Notes: a model not told the origin generated them from the sequence alone. Numbered from the stretch's first letter, positions 48,085 through 61,442 are shown. The stretch is DNA of 64,000 bases from Opisthorchis felineus (GCA_004794785.1 SJOL01006488.1:581650-645649); one strand, 5' to 3'. Numbers and translations are program-made.

Positions 48085-48650
48085 ACTACTTTGTCCGGCA
48101 ATCTTACTCAGTTGACTTCTCATCAGATTAGTTAATTCCTTCAAAGCTTCGGTGTCTCGCGTGTTACTCCCTCGATATCTTATCCGAAGCCAAACGGTTA
48201 AGTTAAGGAGCTTGTAAATATACTTTAAATGGCGTCGATAAAAGTAAAGGAGAAAGAGACCATGGCCAAACTCTTGGATAGATTCCTGCTGCATTATGAA
48301 GCAACCCCCAATCTGCAATCGCCTGTCGGCCACTCTTCAGCGGAAGTTATGAAGAACGGACATTTAAAAAGCCCCATCCTATCAACGTTTGCGTTTTTTC
48401 AATCAACACCAGGAAGAAAACCAATGGTTTCATCTGGAAACCATATGTTTCTGAGGGATTTTCGCCCTGGGCACCAAAAACGGGCTGTTGGAGTCGTCGA
48501 CAATCTAGCATAAACCGGACAAAGTGTGGACGTGTCAGGATGATCAGATTTCTGAAAACAATTCCAGAATCCTCGAAACTTTCCAAGGCCATCAAACCTT
48601 ACCAAAATCGCAGTAGAGAAACTGCCAAGCATTCTGGCCGGAAGAGCCAG
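48085..48650 (+). pseudogene. Gypsy relic: integrase core and C-terminus
   Basis: GNLTQLTSHQIS, FLQSFGVSRVTPSISYPKPNG and VKEL are the second half of the integrase core (DNGTQFTS...YHPQSNG). LLDRFLLHYEATPN, SPVGHSSAEVMKNGHLKSPI and MFLRDFRPGHQKRAVGVVDN are the C-terminal domain. The core Asp and Glu positions are altered. The frame 48229-48513 is the longest open part. Confidence 0.75.
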
Positions 48651-49269
48651 CTGCCAACCTGACGCTCAATTTGTTAGTCAGCAACGACCGACAATGATCA
48701 GCTTTCATGCATGTCATAGGACAACGCTAACTAATCACCCAACGCTGATCGGATAGCCTGGATTCAAGGTCAAAATAGGGTTTTTAATACGGCGATGCTG
48801 CTCGTGAATTTTTAGCGTGCAAGTTTGCTATGAGGCTGTTGTGTTCCTTGTTGATGAGCTTTTGTTAGACGCGGAGGTTTTGGACTGGGGAGTGCAAATT
48901 TTCACGACAATACTTCAGAAGGGGCACCTTTCGCCAACCGACACTGCTACAGTTTGTAACGACCAACGGAGACAACAGCGAATGTGAGATTGGGAAAGAC
49001 GGCAATTTCTGGTCGTTAAAAGGTGTGGCGCACTACAGAACTTGTTGCAAGGTGGAGCTGTGACTGATGAAACTCTGGTCATGGCGAAATCTAACTAGAT
49101 TTTTGCGAACCTTGCATGCTCGATGACAGGCCAACTTGCATTGGAAAACAGCAGGGAACGTTGTTCAAGCTATAGCCACCAGGCTGACGCCATGATAGCT
49201 TTCGCAGGACATTCTTGCACCCTTTTTTAATGTGGTGAGTACCGTCGAGTCCCCCCTGTTAGGACTGTT

Positions 49270-50450
49270 TCTGTTAGGACATTTTCTCATTCCAAACACT
49301 TAGGAGCATGGTCGTTAGACTAACTAAGAGTGCAGTTTTTTCCCCGTCACAATGACCTTCTCTATTTTCAAGGCTTTTGCAGCCCTCCATTTGAATACTA
49401 ATGGGAAAAGCAAGGTAGCGAGAGGTCAGTAGGTTTTGGTAGACGTCACAAATGTGTCGTGTGTTTGGTGAGAGAAAGAAATCCAATCAGTCCCGGGAGA
49501 CCAGCAAGGATGAAACGGCCAGTAAAATATCTGGAGACAAGAGTTGAAAGAGAGAAGGACCCGGAGGAGCAGTTGCGCCACAACTGACTGCGTTGCAAGA
49601 AACGACGCAGTGGTCGCTTCCTGGAAAGCATGGACCAACTGCAGCCGTAGCCAGATGACCCTCATTTGCGAATATTAGATCTAAGTTATGTGGGCCACCA
49701 GTGGAGCTGCGTACAATCTGGGAACAACCCTCTACACTAAGTTGGGCAAGCAGCGAGGCGTAACGAGTAGTGCCCAAAGTGGGAGACCAGGAAATATCCG
49801 GTAGGTTGAAGTCATCCAGCACAAATTTAGACGAATGAGGATAGACATGTGCAGTGGATATAATACGGCACATGTCAGCAATAGAAGCGGAAGGGGGGCG
49901 GAGGTAGATCGATACTGCCTACTGGTGCAAGTCGTTTAGTTTGTTCTATGGAGATCCAGATGGCCGTTGGAATTCCATCTAGGCTAGAAGCATCAATGGA
50001 GGCTGCGCGCAGATGCTCCTTTTATCTTAATTTGAGAGTTCGTGGAACGGCACTGCACGCTCAAAAGGCGGATATGTGCCTCAGTCTGCAAGAAATTGGG
50101 AGTATGGCTTGCAATCCAGTGATTAACCCTAGTTGGTCATGCCATTCCGCAAGCAGAACGCCCGACGTTTGTCAGCAGTGGCACTAGCGGTTGAGGGCAC
50201 AGCATGTTAGTCCCTGAGCGCTTGTTGAGACAAGTTTACAGAGGGACATGATGGCCGACAGTCTGGGATGGAACGTCCGTTTTCTCTGCCCACAGATGCA
50301 TCGACAGTGTTCATACTTGTGTGCTCGACCAAAATATTGATCACTGTAAGTGTTTGCGTATCTGGAATGCCAACAAGACTGATTTGGACGGCCTGAGTTG
50401 GACTGGGTGGTCAGTCTGACAGTGCACAAACTTCAGTGCCGACAGATGCT
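49270..50450 (-). mobile_element. CR1-like LINE remnant, endonuclease domain
   Basis: Read downward from 50450, the poorly preserved first half of an EEP endonuclease is followed at 49873-49487 by a good stretch. This has VCRIISTAHVYPHSSKFVL, DDFNLPDISWSPT (the GDFN box with Gly changed to Asp), GPHNLDLIFAN and PGSDHCVVSC (the SDH box). Jockey/CR1-type LINEs have exactly this spacing from GDFN to SDHC. No RT follows; the copy stops at about 49270. Confidence 0.75.
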
Positions 50451-50459
50451 TTTAGTTGG

Positions 50460-51110
50460 CGTTGGAGTGAGATCAAGGGCCAAGGTACATAAAGTACGGG
50501 AATATCACGGCAACGTCAGCGCTGGCATGGACGGTCCAGGGCCCAGCTGAGCTTGATTTGACAGCACGAAACACCTGGATTTGGAGCACACTCAGTAGGC
50601 TGTAGTTTGACACAGGGGTACTGGATTGCCATTCTTGTATTCGTCAACGGTGATCCGCTTTTGCCTGAAGGCTTGATTGCAATTGAAGTGTGGGATTTTG
50701 TCACGTCAGAAGCAACGCTCTGCGTGGACACTCGGGGACGCAGGTTGCTTTCAGTAGCTTTCCAAAATTGTTGACCAAGAGAGTGGCCTTTTAGTGAGCC
50801 GCCTTTGCAGTTGAGTGCTCGCAGGTGCTTTGTTAACCATTTAGAATTGTTCAATTGATGAAAGCATCAAAGGAAGTGTCCACAAATGAGGGACATCATT
50901 TTTTTCTCTGACGCACGTTATTATTTGGCAACGCATAGATAGATTTGACCTCCGGACCCGTCGAGCTGTGCAGCTGCTCTTCAGCAGGCCAGAGGCTGTC
51001 AAGATAGCACTTTTAGCGCGCTTAATTAGGATCCTGCTAGACGTATTGAAGGAGGAGGAGACACTCCGTGCGCTAACGAAGCTCGAAAGTGAGCGTGTCA
51101 ATAATGACTG
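50460..51110 (-). mobile_element. Upstream part of the CR1-like LINE, uncertain
   Basis: Minus-strand frames at 50841-51101 and 50516-50854 are continuous with the endonuclease remnant in position and orientation and lack other identity. They may be the end of ORF1 and the linker of the same LINE. There is no motif to prove it. Confidence 0.25.
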
Positions 51111-54070
51111 AAGCTATTTCAAGAGTCAGTTGCTGGCCTGCCACGGGATGAGCCAAAAAGCATGCATTTGGCTGTATGCCTTGGATTGAAGTGCAGGCAA
51201 TTTCTAACCTGCTTACGCGGGCTCCAGGGTGAGCCTAATCTGACTGGATCTAAGAATGTTATGGGAAAACAGGGAGAAGAGTGCTGCTGGGGGTGGCAGG
51301 GAAAAAAGTCGATGGACTCTCCCGAAGGTTGAGATCGTTCAGAGTACTTTGTCAACCGGCTTCGAGGAGCAAGGAGGCTCAAAGTTGAGTACCTTTGCTA
51401 AAAGGAGCTGTTTTAGTCAGATTAAAGTGATGAATGTTTAAAAAATAGGGCTCGTTAACCGCTCGCAGGTCCACTGTTTGTTGCGCCTGGGTTCCTGTGG
51501 CACATTAATCTGCTCAAGCAAAGCAAGAAAACAAGAATTTTCGCGACAATTAGGGTTCTTTTTACACTAAACTCTCAATGTTTCTCAACACTAGGCCCAA
51601 CAGGAATTTCAGTTTAGTGTATTCCACCGGGAGAATATCCAGGAGAACGGAAATGGAATTTACCGGTGCTGGGCACAGGTTGTGGTTAAATATTCTGTAG
51701 GAGGTGACAGCCAGAACGAGACTGAGCAAAGTAACAGCAATCGGTGTAGAGCGTTTTAGGGTGTGCGGAGATATTTGGCGGCGCTTCGTCAACTCAGACA
51801 CTTGATACACATGAGTTGTCAAATTGTGCATACTCCACGCGTGTTGCCATGATAACTTCTCGTGGTATGTTTTTCGAATTGCTTTGCAAGTTTCTATCGA
51901 TTGTTTGAATTACCCGCTTTTGATTTACGCGTAATATGCGTTTAAATCGTTATCTACCTGGTTTGTGAGCAAAACAGATTTGAACACGCGCGCTTTGTGA
52001 CCTGTGAGCAAGTATCCAGTCACGATACTAGCTTGTTTGTGAATTGCATGTACAGCCAAGGTACATGGCAGAAGCGCCAATCACTAGAAGCAAACAGAAA
52101 TTAATTTCATAAAAACTATGGGGTTTTCGAAGTGAAGAATTTTACAGGGAGTTTGTCCGGTCCAACTGCAGGCTTCAGGGATATGTTGAAAGTAGCTGTT
52201 TGTTTAGATGATTGAACCTTCATGGTCACCAAACACAGCCGATTCGTATGTAACTACCAGCTTACAAATAAAACATAAAGTTAAAGGGTTACAAGTTTCT
52301 ACGGTCCACGGCGTTTTTGATATCAGAGGAAGCTTTTGTATAATTTCTAACGCAAAATTCCATCAGGGCGGGTATTTGAATAACTTTTTTATCATTCCAC
52401 TTACAACTGTACCCTTCCTACTCAGCTTTATGGATGACCGCGCGACTTGCCATTACCTTAACAGCGACCCGTCCAACTGATGCACATTGCTCATACCCAC
52501 ATATGGCTACACCCGTTCGCATCGATCACATTTCAAATTATCTACTACCTTCATCCGGGTGCCGAAATCGTTTTTGGAATCGGGTTACGTCGCCACGCTA
52601 CGGTAATTGGAGATTGTGACCACTCTTTGCTAACTGTCATTTTAAGCCGCAGTCCAACTAACGCCTTGGCGCTCTCGAGTAGACTCTTTTAGCCCTCATT
52701 CTATTTCGAGCTCCTAATCTAGATACGGTTGTGTTATTGTCTCCTTGATAATGCCATGGGAAGAATAGTGTGGCTATGGGCAATACAAGCAGACGGTACA
52801 ATAGGGTGGCCGTTATTTGAAGTTTTGCCACAAATTCAGTGGACTAAGACGGTTATTATGGCACAGGTAACGTACTTGGCTGGGAAATATTAGAACTATG
52901 TGCAGTCGTCCATGAAGCTGTGTAGGAAGGGCACAGTTGTGAGTGGACGGTACATGAAAACATGGTTGAAGCGTACGTGCTTTCTGGGCTAACTCATGGC
53001 TAAAGGTTGTTCCCTGGCAGGCATTTAGTGAAAAGGGACTGTCACAAATCGGGGCTTGCTGCAGCAAAATGGAGTATTGCATGCTGCGTAGTAAAAAGTG
53101 CTAACAACTCCTGAAAATTTGGTGAGCCTGCATTGGTTAGCGGTTCAAAGCATGCAGAAAAAAGAAATCGGAGAAAAACGTGAGGTGGATGGTCCTGTTG
53201 CATAGTTAGACGATGGGATGAACTCAGCATGGTACAGGCAGCAAAGGGAAAATGATAGACAATTTGAAAAATGAGCCTACGCAGAGGCGTCATGCTGCGT
53301 GTATTTTGAATCTTCGCTAACTCGCGCATTAGGCAGCAGTTTATTCTGCCATAATCTATGTTCTGGATTCATAGAGGGATTCCAGGAGATATGTACAAAA
53401 ACCGGGGTAAACTAAAGCCAGAAGCACACGCGTTTGTTAAAAGCCGCTTTCTTTTTAATTATCTGTATATATTGTTGAAATTACTGAGAAATTCAACGGC
53501 CAGACAATCGGTCTAATTAGGAATTTGTTAAAATTGCCCGGGGCGTGTTTCCACACTATGAGAATTTTTTGTAGAGAAGTTTTGGTAAAAATGTTGTTTA
53601 CTGGGCGTATTCGCCGTCGACCGAGGTGTACATAACGTCGTGGGCAGAGGAGTGGGTGGAGTGGAAGGAAGTTATGAACCCGTAGGAGAATGTGGTGCAT
53701 GAGGCTGAGAATGGAACTGAAGGGGTCATTATGAGGGGTGCGTGCTGTCAGGCGTGCAATCTTTAGCATCGCTTTGGCATGATAGTGTGAAACGGGAGGA
53801 AATGATATAGGAAGAGAGTTGATGTTTAGTAACGGTAGCGGACTTAAGGCCTGGCCAGGTGAGAAAATCGTGGTGGAGCGGGCAAGGACCATGGAGGCTG
53901 ATCCTTGGCAGGAAAATGCTCTTTTCTGCAAAACCTCTGTGAGTAAATTCCACGCAAAAATGTTGCACTTAGATGTAGTTATCACACTAATCTATCATCA
54001 TTTTATCGCGATTCGCTTAAATTAATCTCCCTTCCTAATTATTGACAGGCATTCGATTTTGAACCTGCTG
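51110..54070. other. No recognisable gene
   Basis: Several frames of 70 to 176 codons exist, the longest on the minus strand at 53455-53985. None has a motif that I can assign, and both strands are open at 53.7-54.0 kb, which argues for chance. I see no repeat. Confidence 0.35.
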
Positions 54071-54074
54071 TGCT

Positions 54075-54635
54075 GTGGCTTCAGAATTGGCCTCAGACAT
54101 GTTTGTTGAGAAACTGGGGACTGTCCGTTTTTCATCCTTCAAGGCATTTGAGAAGGTGATAAGGGAATGCATGACGGATAACTATGTGATATTTGTGCGT
54201 GTGGCCAGTACTCAAAGCACCAACGCTGTTTTTTTGGCGTTACGAGTGGGTGCACTACAAACGCAGCGGGTGGCCAGAAAACCAATGGGAGTCGATAAAT
54301 CCGAAGAGGCTAGTAGGCTGAGCACATCTGCCATTAACAAACAGCAGACGAAGCATCGGAAGTCCAGTGTGTTTTTGTCTAAGGAGGCAGAGGAACCATC
54401 TCTCGGTCAACTCTTATTATCTTGAAAACAACCATTAGGTTTCCAGGTTTTTGTACGGTCGGCTTCTAGTAAATCGACGGCTAACCGAAGAGGAGTTGTG
54501 CACCTGCAGGGCACTGCTGAAGTATGGACCGCCGTCGTGTGCGGTGCGGCAGTTTGTTGCTGATGAACTTGGTCCTCACCAGTCTCGACAGATACAACTA
54601 CCGCCGAAAGTGCCAGCCATCTCTGTTGAGTAACT
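54075..54635 (+). mobile_element. Possible MULE/FAR1-ZSWIM-type transposase remnant
   Basis: A 116-codon frame (54075-54425) reads KLGTVRFSSFKAFEKVI and continues as an alpha/beta stretch. After a break, 54481-54560 gives NRRLTEEELCTCRALLKYG and AVRQFVADELG. The pattern F-x-S-F-x-x-F, then NH(R)LTEEE..LL.YG....AVR, resembles the N-terminal FAR1-like domain and the following helix of MULE-derived ZSWIM3-like transposases. The DDE core, terminal repeats and target duplication are not seen. Confidence 0.35.
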
Positions 54636-54639
54636 GATG

Positions 54640-57600
54640 GATAGTTGGGTTTTCCTTCGGCAGTTGATATACCTTCGGCCCTCTCAAGAATTCGCTTCAT
54701 TGTATAATATTAATAACATTTATTCCCACCTAGTGATGGCATACCTCCAGGCATGATCATACCGTTACACTCAGAATAAAAGCACGACTGGCGGGATTTC
54801 CGGGTGCTGAGGGTTGCGCGGAAAAGGGACAATGTCATAAAAAGTGGACATTATCCGATGTGGATTTGGTCAAGCCCAAACCGGCATGGACAAGAAAACT
54901 TTAGGATTTTATCTTTCTTTTGGGGAACATATCAAGCTGAGACGAGATCAGATCGTGAAGATTTGAAGGTGGCGGGCAAAAAACGAAGGAAAGCAAAACA
55001 AGAGGCCGCATTACCAATGTGTTGGAACAAACAGCGTGAGGTATATCTAAGTTGACTAACTTACAGGTGCTTGTGGAAACACCCAAGTACTCTTAGACGG
55101 TTCAAACCCCTGCTGGCAACTGCAAATGCTCCTTCTGCCAGGTGATGTGGCTTCCTTGTATGCGTTTTTCCTCCGTATTCAGAGACCAGTCTATTCCAAG
55201 CAGTAAGAAATATTATTCGCGGATGATTTCCTAGGTTGCTTCTCCGTCCACCAACGGTGGTTGTCCGATTACAACCTACCGGATCAAGGGATGTCCCTCA
55301 CATGTGCTCCCAAGCCACCGCCAACAACGTTCAACGTCCTGCATAAACAACCTACCCGGGTGGCGAATAGGCTGCGGGCAATTGAACCCAGAAAGTCCAC
55401 GACCGTCATCAAGCAGTGGACTACTCAGGGGCTTATGCTGCTGCACGAAGGCCCGAGGTCTGTGAATGAGGACCTGCCGTCGGTGGTCGGGAATACGGCG
55501 GCTCAACCCAGATGGCGATCTAGGGACAAAGAATTTGTTTTTTGTGTTTTTTTTGTGTGTTTTGTGACCTGCCAAATGGTAGCAACGACCGGTGGTCTGC
55601 AACGGATCGTGTAGTAAATAACGTCAACTGTCGTGACGGTTAAACCTGCTCTGTGCTGTGGCTGTGCCGTGGCAATCTTCAAGCTTGTCCACAAGGTTAG
55701 TGCGCATATGATTAATCAACTTTTTTTCTGGCTAGCACCCTGCACGTCCAGAAAGCACACAAATGTGCTTGCTAAACGGTCCGCAAAGAAGGCAATTTAT
55801 GATGTCAACTTGAACCAAAGCACAGAATCCGAGCACAGTGCGTTCCGGACGTCCTTATACGTCCGCATTTTCTGCTCCATGGAGGAGCTAATCCACAGTC
55901 GTGAGTTAATACCATAATACTGGTACCAATGCTGTAGAGCGCCAGTATGAGAAATGAGACAATAAGGACTTCATGTGACTCTTGTAAAGGCAACCAGTTG
56001 CAGTAAGTTCTTTAACGAGGCATCATGCATTTCATGTAAGTGTCGAATTTCACGTGCGTCAGCCACAGGAAATGATGCAATACGAATCGTGTAAGCCCGG
56101 ATCTAAGAGATTGCCGTCGCCAAAGTGCTCGCTTTACAGAGTAAGTATTGTTCCCGGTTTGTCAGCCGCCGGTCGCATAGTGATAAACTAACTGATAATT
56201 TTCCTTCATTTCAACATGTCAAAAGCTCGCTAAACACTAAGCACCAAGAAGACCGTACACCTCCTTCCAGGACATATGTAATAATCAAAACGCCCAATAA
56301 AATTTAAACATTCCTCTTGTCCAACTTAGGCGTTTAATTTTCCACGGTCGGAACAGATGGACGTTTTTTGTCCTCTATGATCGACGTCGATTACATCTAG
56401 CTAGTTGACTAGACATCGTAGAACCCTGGCCGCATGTTAGTCGTGTGCGTCAGCTGGGTCTATTTAGCTGTCTGTTATGATCAACGAAGTGATCGTCCTG
56501 GCATGTTTTGCCAGTTACAAAACTTAGCATAACCTAATATAGGTCATCAATAGCTGCAAACCACACGTTCTTCAAACCTTGCACTAGTCACCCGAAAAGA
56601 ATGAATGTGTCTCCTGCAATGCTAACTCGGAGTAGTAATTCTTGAGTTCCCAGAACACAGAATTCGGTATTCCTCCAGTCAAGCAGTATATACATGGCAA
56701 AAATTAATAACAAGAGTGACATCCGCATTGTTTGCGTCCAAAAGCTGGATTTAGAATCTAAGACGCTCTATGAATTATTTCAGTTGCAAAACTAACTGCA
56801 ATCTTCGTCAACTGTGAGCGATTCACGTTTTATCGCAACTTCCGATATCTTATTACACTAGGCACCGCTTTCGCAATCGGTGGTGACTGATAACATTGAA
56901 GGTTTGCTCACTTGGTCAAATCATCCACTCAGATGATTTGCAGGAAAATTCGTTAGACATAGACATTCTTCAGTATGAAGTAATGTAATGGCGTACATTA
57001 CTGCTGAGGCATGTGAGTAATCGGTGGTCACATCAAAGCTTTGTCCAGGGTCTGAGGAAAGGTGAAGTTTATTGCGAAACTTGTGGAACTGCTTTTCGGT
57101 GTTCGTTACAATTGTGTAAAAATCAATGAATATCCATAAAAGTTCAAGAAGACGCGTGAGATTTTTCAGATTTTAAGAACTATGTGCATATGGGAAGTTC
57201 ACCTTTATGTCCAATAACTTGTAACTGCTAAGTTGGTGTTTGACAATAAACGACTATTCAGGGGTTTCTCCCTTCAGTGGTGACCGTGAAAAACCTCGTA
57301 GATTTCGATAAATCAACTCCATTTTTCGAATACCAAGCGACTTTACCGAGGGAATGGGCCGCTTGAAGTCAGGGTTCACCAATCGCTTAGAGAAGGAAGA
57401 CGGGAATGGTGATATTGTGGGTTGAGGGTTATCTGTTCCGAGGTAATGAGATAGAGTAAAACTTGACACCCTTATTTAGGTCATCGTCATCAGAAATAGT
57501 GAGGTAACATCGGAGGAGTTTGACTCAAACGCTAATGTATTCGGATAGTTTGGACGCGATTGTGACAGTGAAGAGAGGTGGACATGCTCTAGCATGAACG

Positions 57601-58300
57601 ATGATTTAGACGATGCCAAATCCGTATGACGGACACGGAAAAGGTCCTTAGTATAGCCTGAAATGGCGAGCGGCTTTCAGCGCGTTAGGTGTGCCCGAGA
57701 TGTTAGAGCTTATTTAGCTACAACCGGATGCTGAAGCTAGTAAAATGGTCGGTTTACGAACGTAAGCATGGTATCTGATTAGCTCGGTGAACAGATCAAC
57801 AGCCACCTGATCACCAACCAACTGATCAGCTTTATTTCGCTGCCTGCCATAATGCGTATGATCACCGAATCTTGGTATCGCAACTTCGGTTTACAGACGG
57901 CTCCTTCATTATCGATAATGAGACTAATTGAGAAAGTAGTAAGTTTGCCGTTATAACAGTAAGACGTCCGAAAATTTTTACCTTCGATGAGTAATTCATT
58001 ATATTTTTTCCTTTAAGAATCCCTGTGGAGTGAATATGGCTTCCCGACCACGAGAACTGTGGTGGCTACGCATTACGTCTGTTGCGATTCAACCAGTAAA
58101 TAAAAACAATTCGCCAAAGGTGGTTGTGCGTTCTTGGGCGTGGAAGACGGAAACCATGTATGAGTGTGAAGGACCACCCATGTCCGTTGGGTTGGGCTAT
58201 CATGCTTAGTTGAGGCCTAATAATCAGCGGTGCACATAGGTGCGGGCCCAGCAGTTACAATAAATAGACTAGGTAAGCGACAATGCGTTCTTTCATCATG
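54640..58300. other. No recognisable gene
   Basis: Frames up to 117 codons around 55261-55614 overlap on both strands without motif. AT-rich stretches at 56.2-57.2 kb look like ordinary intergenic DNA. Confidence 0.35.
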
Positions 58301-58309
58301 ATGAAGGGC

Positions 58310-58555
58310 AATGGTTGTGTGACGCATATGAACGGGTACGATCAACGGCTATACGTGACTTGAGGACGAGCGCACAAATCCCCAGCTACGACACGAGCCC
58401 AACCACTCATAGCGCAGAGAGAGAAGACCAGACCTTCAGAGGAGGGCTTTCACTGCCTCAACCAAAGGCAAATTACAGCGGGAGCACCGCCGTATATATA
58501 TTTCGGGCGACCTTGGGGAGCAATAAATCAGTTAGCACACATAAGGTCTAACTGA
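58310..58555 (+). repeat. LTR-like block
   Basis: A GC-rich stretch leads to a TATA box (CCGTATATATATTTCGGGC, about 58495) and, 30 bp on, AATAAA (about 58522). TGTGTGACGC near 58316 could be the 5' edge. The compact TATA-to-polyA spacing is LTR-like, but no partner LTR or pol sequence is near. Confidence 0.3.
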
Positions 58556-61260
58556 CCAATAGGAAAGAGGCGCGGTCTTTGTGGATTAAGATGCGACATA
58601 ACGAAAAAGGCGCGAAATTTAAAAATTCAAAACTTTAGAAAAATAAATTGGCAATAGCTTGGAAAATAAACGGTTTTTGGGGATAATAGCACCCCCAACA
58701 GGTTGGGCTCATTTTCCGGGAATGGCTTTGCGCCTTGGGATATAATGGAGCTTATTTAGGCCATGCCTTCCGAAGAGAAATATCTCTCGCCGAGATGGTG
58801 GTAATTCACGTACAAACTATATGATAAGGCTGCATTACCTCCTGACTAGTTGCATCTAAATGAGATTGGGCATCGTTCACAGAGATGCATAATCGCACTA
58901 ATAGTGCACAACGCGAAGAGTTATCTCCGATTATTTTTCTGCACTCAAGGCGAGCTACTCAAAAACATTGTTGTGCCAAAGTTCGCTGAACATTCATCTA
59001 ATTTGTTACGTCTGACGGGTACAACGGCTTCAAGCGTTATTCAAGTATCCATTTGGGTGGAATTTAAATTGGAATTTTAGCAAATGTTTCCTCTTAGTTG
59101 AAGAATACCATGGAACTTTAGAATATGCAGCTATCTGATTCCGCACCTAATCTCGTAAACTGATAATCACATGCGGACCAGTGGTGGTCAATGACCTTAA
59201 AAGTTCGCAATCTGCAACCCATCACTGAAACGTGCAGCTTGAATATAGTAACTTTCCATTGAATTCGCGACTTCAACAGCCCCATAGTTCGCGGGAAATT
59301 AATTTGGGTTCGTATCTAGTGATTGGCTGCTGAGCTATTTTTGTGATTGAAAGTATGAATTCTGCGCCCAAAGTTGACACTGAATATGCTTAGACAAATT
59401 TTAGCAAAACTGCGACTGTCTTGGGGAGGATTTTAAGCTTTCGAACAAACACCGTCAAATGCTAAAACTTTGCGTAAAAGTCTCTCTGATTATTTCAGAC
59501 AAACTTCGGGTGTGCATCTAAGCATCCACCACTAGGGCTAAGTAAGGCTAAGCTAGTAACCAAACCGCTCAAGATCAAGAGTCGTAACTTTCAGTTCATA
59601 AACTTCACGTACCACTTTTCGTACGGTTTTGCCTTTGCTGATGCCATCAGTGTCCAGTTTTTGCGCCTTGACAAATGGTGTTTTATTTTACCTGTGCAAA
59701 TGCTTTTCCTTCAGTCCGTTCTGCACCGGTATTGTTTTGGCTGCTTGTTCAAATATAAATGTCAGGCTGTTTGCTTCGAGTTGCTGTAGCTTTACTTTCT
59801 TTCCTGTGATTGGTGTCCGTAAGGTAAAACTATGTTCGGGACTACCAAAATGCTTCCTTAAGGCAGCCTTATCTCAATGAACTCCAACGGATTCTTACTG
59901 CAAGTTAGAATTATCTGCTTGATCACTTCCATTTTTGTCCCTGGTTATACTCTTCAGTCCTCTTGAAGTAAAATTTCGTGGGTGTCGATATTGTGGGTGT
60001 CGATGCACTTTTTTTATAATATTAGATGGTGTCTTTTTTCGTGTTTCAGCTCTGCGAAGCAGAAATGCATCTCCGCCTTCTTGAATAGAGTTATAATGAC
60101 TTTTTGTTACTTAATTAAGAGCCCGTTATTGGGTCGACACTTAATCCGTATGGCATGCGCAGGCTCTGGAGCTAAATCGATGACCGGAATAGTATCAACG
60201 AGTTTATGATGAGTAACAAAAAGTAAAATCCATTTTCTTCACACTGTATTTGAAGGGTACGTGCCAGGGCAGCAAACGTCCTGCTACACTGGATACACAC
60301 TTTTATCCTTTTTGTACGTAGTACATGTCAGTAGCAGACTTAGCAGAAAAGCTGAAAAACTGATAGATTTTAACCGACCCAGGATAACATATTTTGTAAG
60401 CGTAAATTTATAAAAGGTACTACCTTAAGCATTACTGTATACAGTAATATGTTTAAGAAAGGTATGCGGTTTGAACCAAACTTAAACCAGCCAAGCCTGT
60501 GACTGCAGCTCGCTAGAAAAAGCTTCAGCTGAGAAGTAGGGTAGAGCTTGTCAATGTGACGAAATATTAATAGCTCGGGTGTGTGTACTGGTGGTTGATC
60601 AGATGGTCCTTGATCAACAAACAAACAAGCCAAATGATGCTCATCAATTCACTTACAACGTTGCCACCGATTTGAAGGAGTTTTGGTGAACTAAGTCATC
60701 GGAGTTTACCACGTTTACGACAGTCCCGCTAGGATCTAAAGCAAGTGAAGGGGCACAAAGCATATTATGGATGGAAATAATGTGCGCAGAAGGGTTTACA
60801 TTTTAGCACATAGGTGTCATTTCCCTCCTCGAAAGCCTTTTTAAGAAATGACTATGAGTTCCGGACTGGAAAGCAAAATAAGCACCAGATAGGATCCTGT
60901 CCGATGGAGGAACTGATTTTCCCATGAATGACTGTTTTCCACCCACATCCATAGTGTGTCTCGGATTCGTTTTGTGATCTTTCGTACCTTTCTTTTGCTT
61001 CCATTATAACATTACGTATTTCGTTAATTGCGTAAACGTTTTTGTTTGAATACGAAAAGCTACAAAAACGCGCATTTTGTACAATTATACAAAAAGACAA
61101 ACGTGGTCACGTGCTTTGACTTTCTCTTCTGATTTTGCTCGCGCTTGCAACGGTCATTCGCGAGTTTCATGTACTAACTCTGATATCAAAATATTTCAGA
61201 CTATCTCCGGATTTCACTAAATGTGAGAACTGTTCAAAAGGAGACCCTTGAACAACCATA
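58556..61260. other. No recognisable gene
   Basis: This is AT-rich sequence with frames below 90 codons. The only open region of note is 59629-60209 on the plus strand (cysteine and phenylalanine rich), and it shows no motif. Confidence 0.35.
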
Positions 61261-61262
61261 AT

Positions 61263-61442
61263 TGGATTAGCATTTATTCGCTGACCTAGGCCAACGACGG
61301 ACTGTTTAAAAAAGAACAATTCTTAGTGATTCTGTTCCATTTAACCCTCTTTATTATTGCATACTCAATTTAGCGTTATTAGTTCTATTTATTTGCCACA
61401 CACTTCTGGTAAATTAGCCTCTAGGGTAGTCAGACCACTACA
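61263..61442 (-). repeat. Left arm of the inverted repeat (inverted LTR)
   Basis: The arm reads TGGATTAGC...GACCACTACA on the plus strand. It matches the right arm as a reverse complement except for GC versus TT at 61270-61271. The next bases (AATTTTGTGAGCCCGAGT) could be a weak tRNA-Trp-type primer-binding site. Confidence 0.85.

Larger units (their letters stand above)
43990..48740 (+). mobile_element. Ty3/gypsy retrotransposon relic, Mag-like, gag end to integrase
   Basis: Domains appear in canonical order on the plus strand in many broken frames: a degenerate nucleocapsid knuckle (44.70-44.84 kb), an aspartic protease relic (45.0-45.2 kb), RT (45.39-46.15 kb), RNase H (46.2-46.6 kb), and integrase zinc-binding, core and C-terminal pieces (46.7-47.2 and 48.08-48.65 kb). 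Between 47.22 and 48.08 kb integrase continuity is lost, and a tRNA-like piece sits there. No LTR pair was found. The 5' gag part before 44.5 kb is only weakly readable. The element is dead. The phrase order matches Mag-clade gypsy elements of flatworms. Confidence 0.75.

Noticed and set aside
53455..53985. 176-codon minus-strand frame
   Set aside because: No motif, low-complexity leucine/serine/histidine-rich product, open on the opposite strand as well, and no splice or family support.
54451..55614. Chain of plus-strand frames as a spliced host gene
   Set aside because: No consistent splice sites or phases join them, and both strands are open at 55.26-55.61 kb.
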